NCBI RefSeq assembly: GCF_026151205.1 | Contig: NC_087074.1 | Span: 8,721,726-8,785,725, forward strand | Direction: 5' to 3' | DNA length: 64,000 nt | DNA from: Bolinopsis microptera | Lineage: Eukaryota; Ctenophora; Tentaculata; Lobata; Bolinopsidae | Shown: in pieces, positions 36,001-47,179 of the stretch | Numbering within the stretch: position 1 is the first letter of the stretch | Layout of the letters: each line of letters opens with the position of its first letter | Made by a program: the position numbers and the translations under genes | The notes under the pieces: generated by a model | Seen by the model: only the letters and a program-made list of their open reading frames with translations | Told to the model about the DNA's origin: nothing | Databases searched by the model: none

Positions 36001-39000
36001 ATTCAGTTAAACCACTCAATGTTTCGTTTGATGTAAATTAATTACGATCTATAACTCTATAAAGTATAGATGTGGATACTGGTGGGGAGGTGAAACACAT
36101 TTGTTTACTTTAATAGTAAGCACATGTTCAGCGGGTTGAGGAGGTGAAACACATTTGTTTACATTTTTAGGGTAAGCACATGTTCAGCGGGTTGAAGAGA
36201 TGATACACATTTTGTATTATAGAAGGCTTGTAACACTTGTAACGCTTTCTTGTTACCCCCCTTTGAAGGCTCCGAATTATTTTCTGAACGAAAGCTCAAA
36301 AATAACCGAGAAATCGACCTTCTTATTAACTCATTTTGATGACTGTTTCTGACCTAAAATTGCACGAAAAATCGATTTAGCTAGGTTTCAGAACCTATAA
36401 ACACTTCCTTATCCCTCAAAATTGATGTTTTATAGTTGATACGAGCAACAAGCAACATATGTTTTGATCCTTCGGTTCTACTCATGACCTAGGCAGTTAA
36501 GCTGAACCCGACAGATCGAGGCAATCCTCACCTAAACTGATCAAACTGGTACTTACACAATTTTCAGATATAAATGTTCTTTGCGATACGTTTATTGCAG
36601 CTTTGCAACTTGAGTGAAGACCAGAGTACGAAAACACACAGCAGGTAAGCAACTCACTTTTGGTGACTGTTCCTCACGAACATTCTGATCCTGCAACATA
36701 TGAACAGCTAGGGAGATCGTCTCCTTAACAAATCGGACTAAAAATGTAAACAAATGTGTTTCACCTCCTCAACCCGCTGAACATGTGCTTACTATTAAAG
36801 TAAACAAATGTGTTTCACCTCCCCACCAGTATCCACATCTATAGTATGGGAAGTTAACAATTAACATTGCAGAAGCCAAGTATTGAGATCGTTTTCAAGA
36901 GGAAAATGGGTACTTCCAACTTCTTGATCCTCCTCGCTGTGATGATCACTAATTCTCTGCAACAAGGTTGGTAAAAAGATTACACTTTCAAGCTTGGCCC
37001 CTTTTCTACCGCAAGTTACATGGCGACTGACAAACGTTTCCTATACAGAAATCCATTACCTCCGAGACAGATACATGTACTTTTCAAATATCGGTTTGCA
37101 GTTAGATATTTTCTACAGTTCGAATTTTTATTAAAATTAAACGATAAATTGTGAGAATTGCATGTTTCAGTGCTGAAATGTTTAAATGCTGAAGACGTAG
37201 CAAACAAAGGAGTTGATTATCGAGGTACAAAATCCACGACACGAGAAGGCCACACTTGTCAGATATGGACTTCCGAACAACCTCACCGACCAAATAAATC
37301 TATTAGAGATTTTGTAAGGTAATTGGGACATAACTTTCACTAGCAGCTACTAATATGAACAAAATAAACGAAAATTGGTTGACCTCTTTTATTCAAGTCG
37401 CTGTAGTATTTTGTAAGTACTTCCAAATCATGATTTCAGCTCGGGCCTGGGGCTCGATAAAGGAATAGGAGATCACAACTATTGTCGGAATCCGGAAGCG
37501 GATACACCGTCCGTTTGGTGTTATACAATGGACCCAGGTGTGAGATTTGCTCTATGTGATGTCCCTCCTTGCAGTGAGTAAATATATTTATGTGGAATCA
37601 ATGGGACGGGACCAATATTACTCCTCCCCCCCCCACTGGGAGACTTTGGGACCGGAACCTGATCCGGCCCCCAAAGAGGGGTCAGATCACGTCACCAATT
37701 AGTGACGATGTGTAATCAAGGATGATGGTAAGTGTTGTGGGGTGTGTCATAGATAAAAAATATTTCCCCCCCGGCCCCCCCCCCCCCCCCCCTCATAGGA
37801 GATTTGTTAATTATCAAGAAGCTTCTTATATGGTGATTTTAATCAATGTACGTATTAAGTAACCCGCTCTAAACCCCCTCTCCAGACCCAGTTAACGGTG
37901 GTTGGAGTTCCTACTCCTCCTGGTTACCCTGCTTAGCAGGAATACAGACAAGAACCCGAACCTGTACAGCTCCTCCTCCAGCTGACGGAGGAGAAGACTG
38001 TTCTGGATCATCCTCCGAGACTCAGAGCTGTAATCCCCTTTTATACGGCTCAGGTACATAATAATCATTAAATAGGTTCTCAATATTTTCCTCTTCCTAA
38101 CCTACCTATGTAGGGCATGGGACGGTTAGATGGAGGAAAATTCTTTTAGATTGATTAGTTTTTTAATTAATTGGAAATTTGTTGTTGTAAATTAGATATC
38201 AGTGTGGGACTTCAAATACGGCAAGAATATGAGCTGTTGGGACAGATCTATCTCAGAGAAGTTTTTATGCGATCAAGAGGGAGGGTGAGAGAAAGGGGTA
38301 ACTGACCGGTAGACTGCAACAGAAAGGGACAGAAAAGAGTAAGGCAAACTGAAGGAGAGAGAAAGAAAAATTTTGTGGAATAGTAGAAAAGGGACAGAGA
38401 TCGAGTATTTCGAGTAACTTTTCTACCAAAATTAAACAGCAAAAAACTTAAAACCTGCTCTCAAACGTTGTAAAATTATATCACGGATATTTTTTCACTT
38501 TTCTTGCATTTTTATAACCGTCGTAGTTTAGAAGTACTTTACAGTGAAATAGTAATTGTTATGTTCTGAATGTAATAACAAAATAATAACTTACTTCACT
38601 TGATGGACGGATCCCAGTAATTCTTCTCTGTCCTTGAATGCTTGTATGTTTGACTGAAAACGTTGTTATTTATCATTAATAATGAATTTATCTCGTTTTT
38701 CTCCTATGAAGCTAAGTATTATATTCCTAACATGGTAACGACAACAAATCAGCCGGGCCAAGAAAAATTGTCATAAATCAAGCCCTCCTTTATTTAGAAA
38801 CACATACCCTTCCATTGCCTCCACTTTCTATGTTAAGAAAGCGTGTAGAACCATTGGAAATCATTTGGCCAGTTATTCCATTTCATTGATGTAAAGAATA
38901 ATCCCAGATCAATGAAGAGCAGGTGTTCTCAAAGATTACTCCAAATGATTAGTTCACAGCTAACTCAAAGACGATTTAACAGACAAATGATTTGACTAAT

Positions 39001-40048
39001 AAATTCTTGCTAGTTCATTACACTGTGCAGTGCACAATCAGAGAACGATCGCTTTTGAGCATATTTATAAAGTCTTCATTAACAACTGCACTTGAAAACA
39101 CCATGGTATTTCATTCATTGGGTTATAGAATGTGATAAAATGTTTAAGGGGTAAAAGAAGTTTACTTCATCCAAATAAATTATAGCTTGCCTTGGTTTTA
39201 CAGTATTCTTGTGTGTAATCCTGGAGTATGTCTCTGTGTCTCTGACAGATGTGTCTCATTGAAGCAGTTGTGTTCACACTTCCCAACAAATCTGCCATCT
39301 CATCGTTCGCTGATGTCAGCTGAAATGTGATCCACTAAGAGTATGGTCTTAAAAAAGACTACTTTGTAGCTAATTAACCCCTGATTCCTTAATAAAAAAT
39401 AGCAAATTAAGTGTAAAATGTCACAGTAGGTGCTAAACCCCATATTACTGAAAAAGATATTTGGATTTTTCTAAACATGTTTTCTAAATAAAATGCTAAT
39501 TAATAGCTTTATCAAGAGCACAATAAAGTGCCATTCACTGTATCTAACTTACGCTAGCCAATATACTTTCAATTTCAACAGACATGGTGTCGAAGATGTT
39601 GTCTCCTGTTAGAAGTGGTGCAGCGTCCCTGTAAAGGCAGCACTACAGTAAACTGATATACTATACTAAATTAGGGAAACTAATAACTATCTTGAAAAGT
39701 AATTATTGGACACTTTTTGATAAGTAAAATGTAGATGGTCAGATATGAACCAAGGCAATTTATGGTTAATAATCAATAAAATTTGAACTATCATTACTAA
39801 CCTCTCCATGTCTTGTGCAAAAGAGTTGCCAAGCTTTGAGAAAGCTACAAGCTTTGTATCCAACTCATTCTCATAAGACCGTGCATGTTTTCGCAAATCT
39901 GAAATAAATAGCAAAAGTAATAACCAAAAATTGGGTTATTAATTTTTTATGAAATACAGAATTTAAACAAGAACTCAGTATATAATACATTATACAGTAT
40001 TAAAATAATTTTCTTACCATCCCACCGTGAAGTAGAGTTGAAGGTCAT
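33089..40048 (-). CDS. GOSR1: GOSR1 / GS28 Golgi SNARE, complete, 7 exons
   Basis: Qb-SNARE of ER-Golgi and intra-Golgi vesicle fusion, C-terminally anchored. Exons on the minus strand: 40048-40018, 39898-39802, 39628-39553, 39319-39191, 38653-38595, 34010-33942 (or its copy 35280-35218) and 33320-33089. Phases match throughout, giving 230 residues (human: 250). Visible landmarks are [19 protein letters not shown] and FSKL (N-terminus), [66 protein letters not shown] (SNARE helix), then SRRDSIIM and a hydrophobic anchor ending ...LFLFA before TGA. The start was chosen at [11 protein letters not shown] because it matches the family N-terminus; an upstream in-frame Met exists. Intron 4 has a GC donor (AAG|GCAAGC). 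Intron 5 holds another gene and a MITE. Confidence 0.95.
33942..34010 (-). other. GOSR1: GOSR1 exon 6, canonical copy
   Basis: Encodes [20 protein letters not shown] then IMG, between TTTTCAG and GG|GTAAGC. It joins exon 5 (..AA) and exon 7 (A|GCT) in phase. See the duplicate at 35218-35280. Confidence 0.9.
34754..34823. mobile_element. 70-bp palindromic MITE (GGGGTCGTTCACAT...)
   Basis: GGGGTCGTTCACAT at the left and ATGTGAACGACCCC at the right are perfect inverted repeats, flanked on both sides by TTA (34751-34753, 34824-34826). ATTACGTAAT follows the left arm. Elements with GGGGTCGTTCACATATTACG termini are familiar from many invertebrate genomes (recollection, not checked). It lies in a GOSR1 intron. 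Confidence 0.8.
35218..35280 (-). other. GOSR1: Duplicate of GOSR1 exon 6 (possible alternative exon)
   Basis: A second copy of exon 6 with its upstream intron (about 147 bp, 35219-35365, against 33952-34095). The acceptor ATTTTCAG is kept. The protein is identical through KENEN, with only silent changes. Copy sequence ends 6 nt early, but the junction supplies a new donor (AACGG|GTGACC) in the same phase, so the copy would encode ENENG instead of ENENIMG. It could be a mutually exclusive exon or an unused duplicate. Confidence 0.8.
36065..36843. mobile_element. MITE with 106-bp perfect TIRs, just upstream of the kringle gene
   Basis: The ends (36065-36170 and 36738-36843) are perfect reverse complements, starting TATAGATGTGGATACTGG and including GTGAAACACATTTGTTTAC and CACATGTTCAGCGGGTTG. 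A third, diverged internal copy of the latter follows the left arm. The outermost TA may be the TSD. The central part (36280-36440) shares text such as CTGACCTAAAATTGCACG and AAATCGATTTA with the TIRs of the 13541-15541 element. Perfect arms imply recent insertion. The right end is 62 bp before the kringle gene ATG. Confidence 0.9.
36906..38053 (+). CDS. Secreted kringle + thrombospondin type-1 protein, nested in GOSR1 intron 5
   Basis: Exons 36906-36966, 37171-37318, 37440-37573 and 37886-38053, all GT-AG with matching phases. Exon 1 encodes a signal peptide ([20 protein letters not shown]). Exons 2-3 make one kringle with all six cysteines: [43 protein letters not shown] and [10 protein letters not shown]. 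Exon 4 is a TSP1 repeat: [25 protein letters not shown] and QSCNPL. This is extracellular, with kringles and TSP1 repeats mediating protein or heparin binding (family knowledge); no protease domain is seen. The end is uncertain: a phase-1 donor (CAG|GTACAT) needs another exon, possibly just after ATATCAG (about 38202), which reads to a TGA near 38285. Partner and function are unknown. Confidence 0.9.
37655..37735. repeat. Remnant related to the 9144-11066 element termini
   Basis: GGGGTCAGATCACGTCACCA followed by ATTAGTGACGATG parallels the subterminal text at 9170-9225. It is in intron 3 of the kringle gene, next to long C runs. Confidence 0.6.
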
Positions 40049-40218
40049 GTCTAATTCTGATACCAACAATTCTTTTTCAAATTCACGTGACATCAAGCAT
40101 CTACCAGAGGGTTCAGTCAATAGTACAAAGCAAATCTGTATTTTTAATAGTGATATAAACAATGATGGCTGGTGAAATTGTCGAATTTAAACAATGATAG
40201 AATCATTGCTAATTCGCT
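40049..40218. promoter_or_regulatory. GOSR1 upstream region
   Basis: The sequence immediately 5' of the GOSR1 ATG (minus strand) must hold the 5' UTR and promoter or a first non-coding exon. No specific motif is recognised. Confidence 0.3.
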
Positions 40219-40223
40219 GTGAT

Positions 40224-40821
40224 CTTTACTTCGGCTGTAACTAAATTATTACAAACATGTGCTTCAAGTGAAAAGATTCCAGTACAGTTGAAGACTGCAA
40301 ATATAACATCTCCATGTAAAATAGCCTGCCTTACGAGCTCGGAATTGAATAGGGGAGCCTGCCTAAAGGGGAGCATGCCTAAATTTATTCACTATCAAGG
40401 TGTAATTAAATGTATTTTGATGTAGATGTGTTTTACCTAGATTTTTGTAAAGCATTTGATAGTGTTCCACATCAATGAATTCTTACAAATTTGGGTGTAA
40501 ATGGTAACACAGATATTCTGAAGACTTTTTATTGGGAAGTAAGTTTCAGATATTTGCTGGTGGATCATTTTACCTGGCCTCTGTAATGTTTTACCAGTAG
40601 TCCCACATGGAGATGTAATTGAAGCCTACAAAATTGTGAATGGATTGGTTGAGTATGGAAAAGATATTTTCAATTTAAGTAGATCAGGAGATAAAATTAA
40701 AGCAATTCATAAAATCGTTAGCACTAAATCTAACGGTATTGATCATAGAAATATTAAAACCTTGTCAAATAATTTTTTATATGAGTATTGTGCTCAGTTG
40801 TGTTCTCCATCTATACTATAA
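40224..40821 (+). pseudogene. Decayed LINE reverse-transcriptase fragments
   Basis: Fragments in different frames include IPVQLKTANIT (~40285), YLDFCKAFDSVPHQ (~40435, the first catalytic Asp motif of LINE RTs) and DVIEAYKIVNGL (~40612, typical of the region after the RT). They are out of frame with each other and heavily deleted. No functional protein. Confidence 0.7.
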
Positions 40822-41531
40822 CATGTCATGGGATTAGAGATACTAGAAATTATCCAGTGAAGGTTCACCCACCTTATCGATGGTATTGGAAAACAGGGAA
40901 AGATTGAGGCCTTACAGATTACAACAGTTGCATAGAGGTGGGTTAGAGTTGTCTCACGTCATGACCCTCATTTCATTTAATGTATCTTATCGGGACAAAA
41001 GCCACGATACAGCCACGCACTCGTGCACAGCTTTACTGGGCCGCGCTCAGCCTGTCATTCCGCCTAATCTCTATATGTTAATGAACATAATAGCCTGGGG
41101 TTCCCAGGTAAGCACAGCTGGCCTATACAACAGCGTGATATGAGGCCGAGTTGTAGCCTATAAAATTGTGAATGGAAAAGATATTTCAATTATAGTAAAT
41201 CGGGAGATAAAGTTGTTAGCCCTATATTTTGCAATATTGATGGAAATATTCGAATGCTGTCAAAAATAAGCTGTCAATGTGTAATTATCTTCTTTGTTTT
41301 GGAAGAATTTGTCATTACATTTAAAAAATTTATTGTTTGTTATTTTGTATTTATTTAAAGAATTTAAGAGAAGTAATATTTCAGTAAACACAAAAAACTT
41401 CTGGATTATTTTAAATATAGAGGCAGTAAATTATATTAAAAAGAAAAAACCAGTAACAGCATGTTAAATTGTTAATATTTGCATGAAAATCTGAAAAAAA
41501 TGAATGAATATCTTTTATTACTCTGTATAGG

Positions 41532-42110
41532 ACCATCGAGAAATCTGGATTCAATGTGCAAGGATATGCAGATGACCACCAGGTATATAAAACTTTCAAA
41601 CCTTGTGATCAGGTAAATGTTCTGGGCATCCAAATTGTGAATTGCGCTAGGACCATACAGCGCTGGATGGTTGAATATTGCCTTCAACTTAATCCTGGAA
41701 AAACACAAATACTTATCATCGCCTCACCTCAAGTTCTAAACCAGGTCAGTATAGGGGGAGTTAAGCTATCAAATGATACCTGAGCTGTATCAGATTTGTC
41801 AGCACAACAAAGAACCTTGGTGTTCAAATTGACCATCATCTTACTTTTGAGCCTCAAATCATGTCCCTCAAAAAGCATTGTTTCAGACTCCTAAGGAATG
41901 TAATAAGGAGAAAATATCTCTTTAGTAAAGCTCAGCTCAAGCTTATAATTAACAGCTCATCATTGTTTGCAAATTGGACTACTGCAATGCTCTTTATTAT
42001 GGAATTAGTGACAACCTCATCCACCAACTCCAACTCGTTCAGAATGCAGCTGCTAAAGCTATAGTAGGGAGGCCAAGGGACCACTGCTCTCTGTCTTCGC
42101 AGACAAAGCA
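41532..42110 (+). pseudogene. CR1/L2-like LINE RT fragment
   Basis: Starting in the catalytic region, it reads FNVQGYADDHQVYKTF, then QRWMVEYCLQLNPGKTQ, STTKNLGVQIDHHLTF and IVCKLDYCNALYYG across several frame changes. The order and wording match the palm/thumb of CR1/L2-type LINEs. It is interrupted by at least three frameshifts. Confidence 0.88.
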
Positions 42111-42929
42111 GACGTTACTACACTTCCGACATTATTTTCGATAAATCTGTTCAAGACTAGTGCTAAGAAAATGCTACTTAATCTTCAAAGTGATGGTGAT
42201 GTTAACGAGTGGCAACCATTCCTACTGCACAATGTTCCTGGCCTAAGACAGTCTAGACGTGAAATTTAAACTTTTAACATTTAACCTGAATCGAATTTCA
42301 ACTGAAACGAATATAATCTAAGTTTAAATTAAGTCTATTGTCTAATTAATGGCATGCAACAGGGAGCAGTATGAAAATCACACAACCCAGCACATAGAAA
42401 CTACACTAAATGACACAAATTTAAATAACAACTTGCAATTACTGACTACCAATATAATAACCGCTCGCATAACTACCCCCACTTAGCGTAGATAAGCAAG
42501 CATTTCACTGCCGCTAAACTCTTTTTCCATACATTAATCTCAATCGCGCACTCACAATTACTGTAAGCGCTGAGTTACCGGCCAAAATCATTAATCACTG
42601 ATGGTAAAATTTTGCACAAAATTTTAAAAACAATAGTCCAAGCTGTTTAGTACGAGTCTAAACTTCTTAACCTATAGGATCGATATTATGGATGTGTAAT
42701 ATCATGTGTAGCGTGAAGCGTTGTGTTTTTAAATCTGTAGTTCATAGTACTTCATGATCACAGTGTACTTTTTGATAAACCGTGTGCAGTGCCCTTTCCA
42801 GAGGGTTTTTTTAAAAGAATTCTTTAACGTTACTATTTTCTATCTATTACTGTTTGTATTATAATTTTGAGTAAACATTAATCGAGTAAACCGCTCGATT
42901 CCCAATCAGGACTATATAAATATGATCAT

Positions 42930-43160
42930 CTAGGAGACACTCTGAAAGACCTTCATTGGCTGCCTATTAGTAATTATAATCATCTTATCTATTTGACTGA
43001 ACCAAGAGTATATTCACAGTATGGAGAAAGATCGTTTCAGAAAGTTGGCCCTAAATTATGGAATGAGCTGCCTCTTGAAATTAAGAATTGCATGTCACTG
43101 GAATCTTTTAAAGTGTATCTGAAAACGTTTCTTTTTAAACGTGCTTTTGATATTAATTAA
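42930..43160 (+). pseudogene. LINE ORF2 C-terminal fragment
   Basis: LKDLHWLPISNYNHLIYL, then YGERSFQKVGPKLWNELP and SLESFKVYLKTFLF, ending at TAA. It resembles the last part of the 41.5-kb LINE family, with an internal deletion after HWLPI. Confidence 0.85.
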
Positions 43161-43527
43161 TTTACTATTTTTTTCAACGTTTCTACTGTTAAGTGCATAC
43201 CCTTAACCTTGTAATTTAGTGTATCAAGTCTTTTCAATTTTCTATGATTTGGAACCTAAATGTGGAAAGCTTTTCAGGTTTTCTTGTATCCTGACTTGTT
43301 TTCGTGGCACACCTTTGCATTTTAAGTTGTTGTGCCACTATAATCTATAAGTTTAAATTATTGTTATTATTACTAGTATTACTTGGGGACCCCAGGCTAT
43401 TATGTTCATTAACATAATAGAGATTAGGCGGAATGACAGGCTGAGCGCGGCCCAGTAATCAGTAATCATGTAAATAAACATAGAGTAGAGATTCGGCGGA
43501 ATGACAGGCTGAGCGCGGCCCAGTATG

Positions 43528-46329
43528 CTGCCGTTTTCTCAGAAAAGGCGGTAAGTCCAATTTTTCGAAATATGGCAATATTCAGGAAAACAACAATTTC
43601 AGGAAAACAACAATTTTATTTAGTATCAGTTACAGCAAACAAAAAATATATTTTATATAACATAATATAACTAGGACGAACTTTAGTTTAGAAATCTTGG
43701 GGGACTTGGAGTAGCAAGAGATTGACTAGAAGGTATATACCTTTTACCAAAAACGTCGAAAAGAATCCTGGGTGATACAGGATCGGAGAGTACAGACCAT
43801 AAAGTTTACGCACCCACCTTTGCCTCCAGAATTCTTGGTCGGTTGAAAATGTATGCTAACTTGGTCGTTTATACTCCAAGTCCCTTTGTTAAAAGAAGTA
43901 ATATTATGTACGTCTGGAGTTAACTTCATTCAATAATAACAATATCAATATAGTCAATATCAATATCAGACTAAACTATCAAGTAAATAAATTATCAAAT
44001 ATTATTTGTTAATTCGATCTGAATAAAAATTTAGTTAAGTTAAGATATTAAATAATTAAAAACATTACAACAAGTGGTTAAAAACGCCCAAAATTGATCT
44101 GAGAGCTTTTCAGTCTATAATACAATCATGATAGTAATATTAAGTGTGTTAAGTGTGTGCTGCTGCGATAAGAATAGATTACTGCAATTTAAAATTGTTT
44201 GGATTCCAAGTATCTTTTAAATCAGCAGCCTGTACTTGTAATAATAGTGCCTTGGTTCTCAATTTTATCAAGTTAATGGAAGTTTCTAGGCAATTGCTTG
44301 AGGTTAGAATTTTTTTATGAACAGTGTTCCAAAGCTTGGCTGCAGTGAACAAAAAAGTATTTGATTTATTAAGAAGAATAACCGTTAAACTCGTTGTACG
44401 GTTTGAAATGTTGATGGCCTCATAAAGGGAGTATGGGCAGTGATACTTGATAATCTTAGAGAATTCTGAAATGCAATGGTACTTGAACAAGTTTTGAACT
44501 GTAAGAATTTTAAGTCTATTAAAAATGGGTTTTGTATGCTCCTTTTCAAAATGTTTATGGCCTAATCTTTGCATACCATATGGTCTAGTTCTTGCACATG
44601 TTGATTGTTTATCTAGATATGAGTCGAGATCACCAAAAAGGATCCTTATACAGTGCTTCTGAGTGATAAAAAGACTGTCATTGGACCGTTCCTTGATGAC
44701 AACACCCCAAACACTTATACCATAACTGAGATGTGATTCAAAAAGAGCATTATATATTTTCAAGTATAGTTCAGCAGGTATAGAGTGCCGGATTCTACAG
44801 ATTGCACCAGTCATGGTCCGCAGCTTTTTACGGATGTAGTGCATGTGGGCAATCCAGTTTAGCTTACTATCTATAACAACACCTAGGAATTTGGTATCCT
44901 TGACTTGAGTGATAACCTTACCATCGATGAATATTGATCTAGATTCATCTAGCAGGTTAGCAAATGGTCTAGTCCGCGCACAGGTGTCATCATATTCAGA
45001 GGCAGGTTTAAAATGTATGTAGCAGCATTTGGACATGTTGATATGAAGTAGATTACATTTCATGTAAATCGAGACATGTTTAAGTACTAAGTTGGCTTTT
45101 TTATATTGGTATCAAAATTTTCAGTAGAAAATTCTCTACAACATGAGCTACATATTAATGTATAGAAACGTTGTTGCATGCAATTCCTAAGGAAGTAAGT
45201 CCAAGTTGAGAAACATTATGTTCGGTTTTGGCCAATTATTTTCTGAGAGAAGGATGTAAGTCCGGACTTACTGCCTTTTCTGAGAAAATCTTGAAAATTT
45301 TCTGAGATAAGGAAGTATTTCCGTGGACTTACTGCCTTTTCTGAGATAAATTATCTGTGATAGGAAGAAGTAGCTGGACTTACTTCCTATAAAACCATGC
45401 TAAAAACAGAATTTTAGAAAGCGATTTCCCAAAAAGAACATAACTTTACTGCCGATTGATATTTTCGCTTGAAATTTTCAGAATCGATGTATAATTACAT
45501 TTCAACCTTACGTAAGTGATCAAAATTTTCATTTAGGCCTCAAATAAAAATTTGGTGGCCGATTTTCAAAAACGCTGGATGTATTTTAGTCGCAAAACAT
45601 AAACATACGAGCAGTCATTGAGCTGTTATAATCGCAGAGAATGTTTAGTTTAGGTATATCTTTTAGATCAAGTTTATCTTCATCAAAATATCGATAAGAT
45701 ATCATTTAATGCACTTAAATCTTTCAAAATTGGCGAGTTTGCCTAAATAAGGGCATACTATTATTCAAAAACATTTACCATATGATATGGAGCAATTTAG
45801 ATTTACCTAATTGTTTATATTTTACAATATAATCCAAAATAAATAGATCCCAACCTCAAAAATTTGGTAAAAAGCTTGGACTTACTTCCTTCTCAGAAAA
45901 ATATTGAACAGAGATTTTTCTCAGAAAAGGAAGTAAGTCCAAGTTTTTTCAGAAAAGGCAGTAAGTCCATCCAGTATGAAAAATTAGCTCGATTATTTGG
46001 CATAAAAATGGTTATATCTAAGCTTGATTCACGATGTCAATCCTTCGCATCTCGCCGATCTGCATACGGCAATGGTCTGTGGTTGCGAGAAGCATTATTG
46101 GATGCGCGCGCGCGACCCAGTAGTGCATCGCGCTACAATATCTAAGCTTATGGACGGCTCAAAGCTTTAATTTTTTTGACAAATTATAATTTGACTAATT
46201 ATTGATAACTCAGCGTGTTTACTTTCGATCTTACGCAAAAAATAAGCGAAGAAAAAACCATAAACGCATAAGTCGCATTATCTCGAAATGGCAAATATGG
46301 ACTTACTGCCTTTTCTGAGAAAACGGCAG
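43528..46329. mobile_element. Element with CTGCCGTTTTCTCAG termini and repeated internal modules
   Basis: The left terminus (43528-43559: CTGCCGTTTTCTCAGAAAAG then GCGGTAAGTCCA) has an inverted partner at 46298-46329 with one mismatch in 32. The same module (GGACTTACTGCCTTTTCTGA or its complement) recurs several times inside, at 45265-45385 and 45880-45970. The interior also contains a LINE fragment. No transposase is visible. Superfamily and TSD are unclear. Confidence 0.65.
44179..45063 (-). pseudogene. 5'-truncated CR1-like LINE, ORF2 C-terminus
   Basis: A 294-codon open frame: INMSKCCYIHFKP, DTKFLGVVIDSKLNW, LYLKIYNALFESHLSYGISV, NTFLFTAAKLWNTVHKKI, ending KDTWNPNNFKLQ. These are the post-catalytic palm/thumb and C-terminal motifs of CR1-type LINEs. 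It may be the 3' end of the family whose 5' part begins at 61888 (inference). The open frame suggests recent insertion with the usual 5' truncation. Confidence 0.88.
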
Positions 46330-47179
46330 TATTGAGTATGGCCCGGTGCGCGCTACTTCGTAGCACTTGCCATTGCAGATTGGAGGACTTCGCCGCTTCG
46401 ACGCGCGCAAAATAGCATTCAAACTATAGCATTCTTGCATCGTCGATCGTTTCACAAGCGCGCTGCAAGCGAAAGGGCTCTGGTTAGAGAAACCTGCGCT
46501 GGGATCTTAAAATTGCATTTCTGCTGTATTTAATATAGAGGTGTAGCCGGGACGGTTAGGTGCGAAGTTAATTGACGATGTCAATTCATCTTTACCTGAG
46601 AACCCCAGGCTATTATGTTCATTAAATTAGGCGGAATGACAGGCTGAGCGCGGCCCAGTAAATTCATCTCAGCTCGGCACAGTAGCGCATCTCGCTGTGA
46701 GAAGCCTCATTGAGTGCGCGGCGCGGCACAGTAACGCATCGCGCTACAAGGTGCGAAGATGCACAATATTGTTGTCATTGATTTCTATCAAATTGCTTCA
46801 TGCTTACAACAGTTACATACAAGTAAAGACACGAAATTCTGTTTTTGAACTTGCATTAAGATCAAATAATTTCCTAATACTCCAAAATGCAATCAAAACA
46901 GAACATAATCACATTAACAAACAAAAAGGTGAAAGTAACATAATTAGTGTGTATTTTAAAATAGCCCACTCAATACTCCTAATTTATCAAATTATGCTTT
47001 AAATTAACTGGATAAATCTACTAAATAAAGTTTATCTACCTTCTTTTTTCTATCAACAAGCGATTTTTATCCAAAGTTATGCGTAACAAACATGAAAGAT
47101 AAGTACGGGTGAATGGTCCGAACATATCGTGCACTTAGCACCAAAGTAACTTTACTATTAGCTATTTTATTTTAACGAG
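46330..47179. other. Intergenic, GC-richer islands and one repeat terminus
   Basis: Contains the solo terminus at 46599-46660 (CCCAGGCTATTATGTTCATT ... GGCGGAATGACAGGCTGAGC) and short CGCGC-rich tracts. No gene is seen. Confidence 0.5.

Larger units (their letters stand above)
41036..43455. mobile_element. Inverted-repeat element with TA flanks around LINE debris
   Basis: The left end CTGGGCCGCGCTCAGCCTGT continues through CATTCCGCCTAATCTCTATA to GCCTGGGG (41036-41106). The right end (43385-43455) is its reverse complement. Each end is flanked outside by TA (41034-41035, 43456-43457), as for Tc1/mariner-type insertions. Further single copies of the same terminus lie at 43483-43520, 46599-46660 and 54723-54755, so this is a dispersed family. 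The interior contains two LINE fragments. It may be one element or two solo ends in inverted orientation. Confidence 0.65.
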
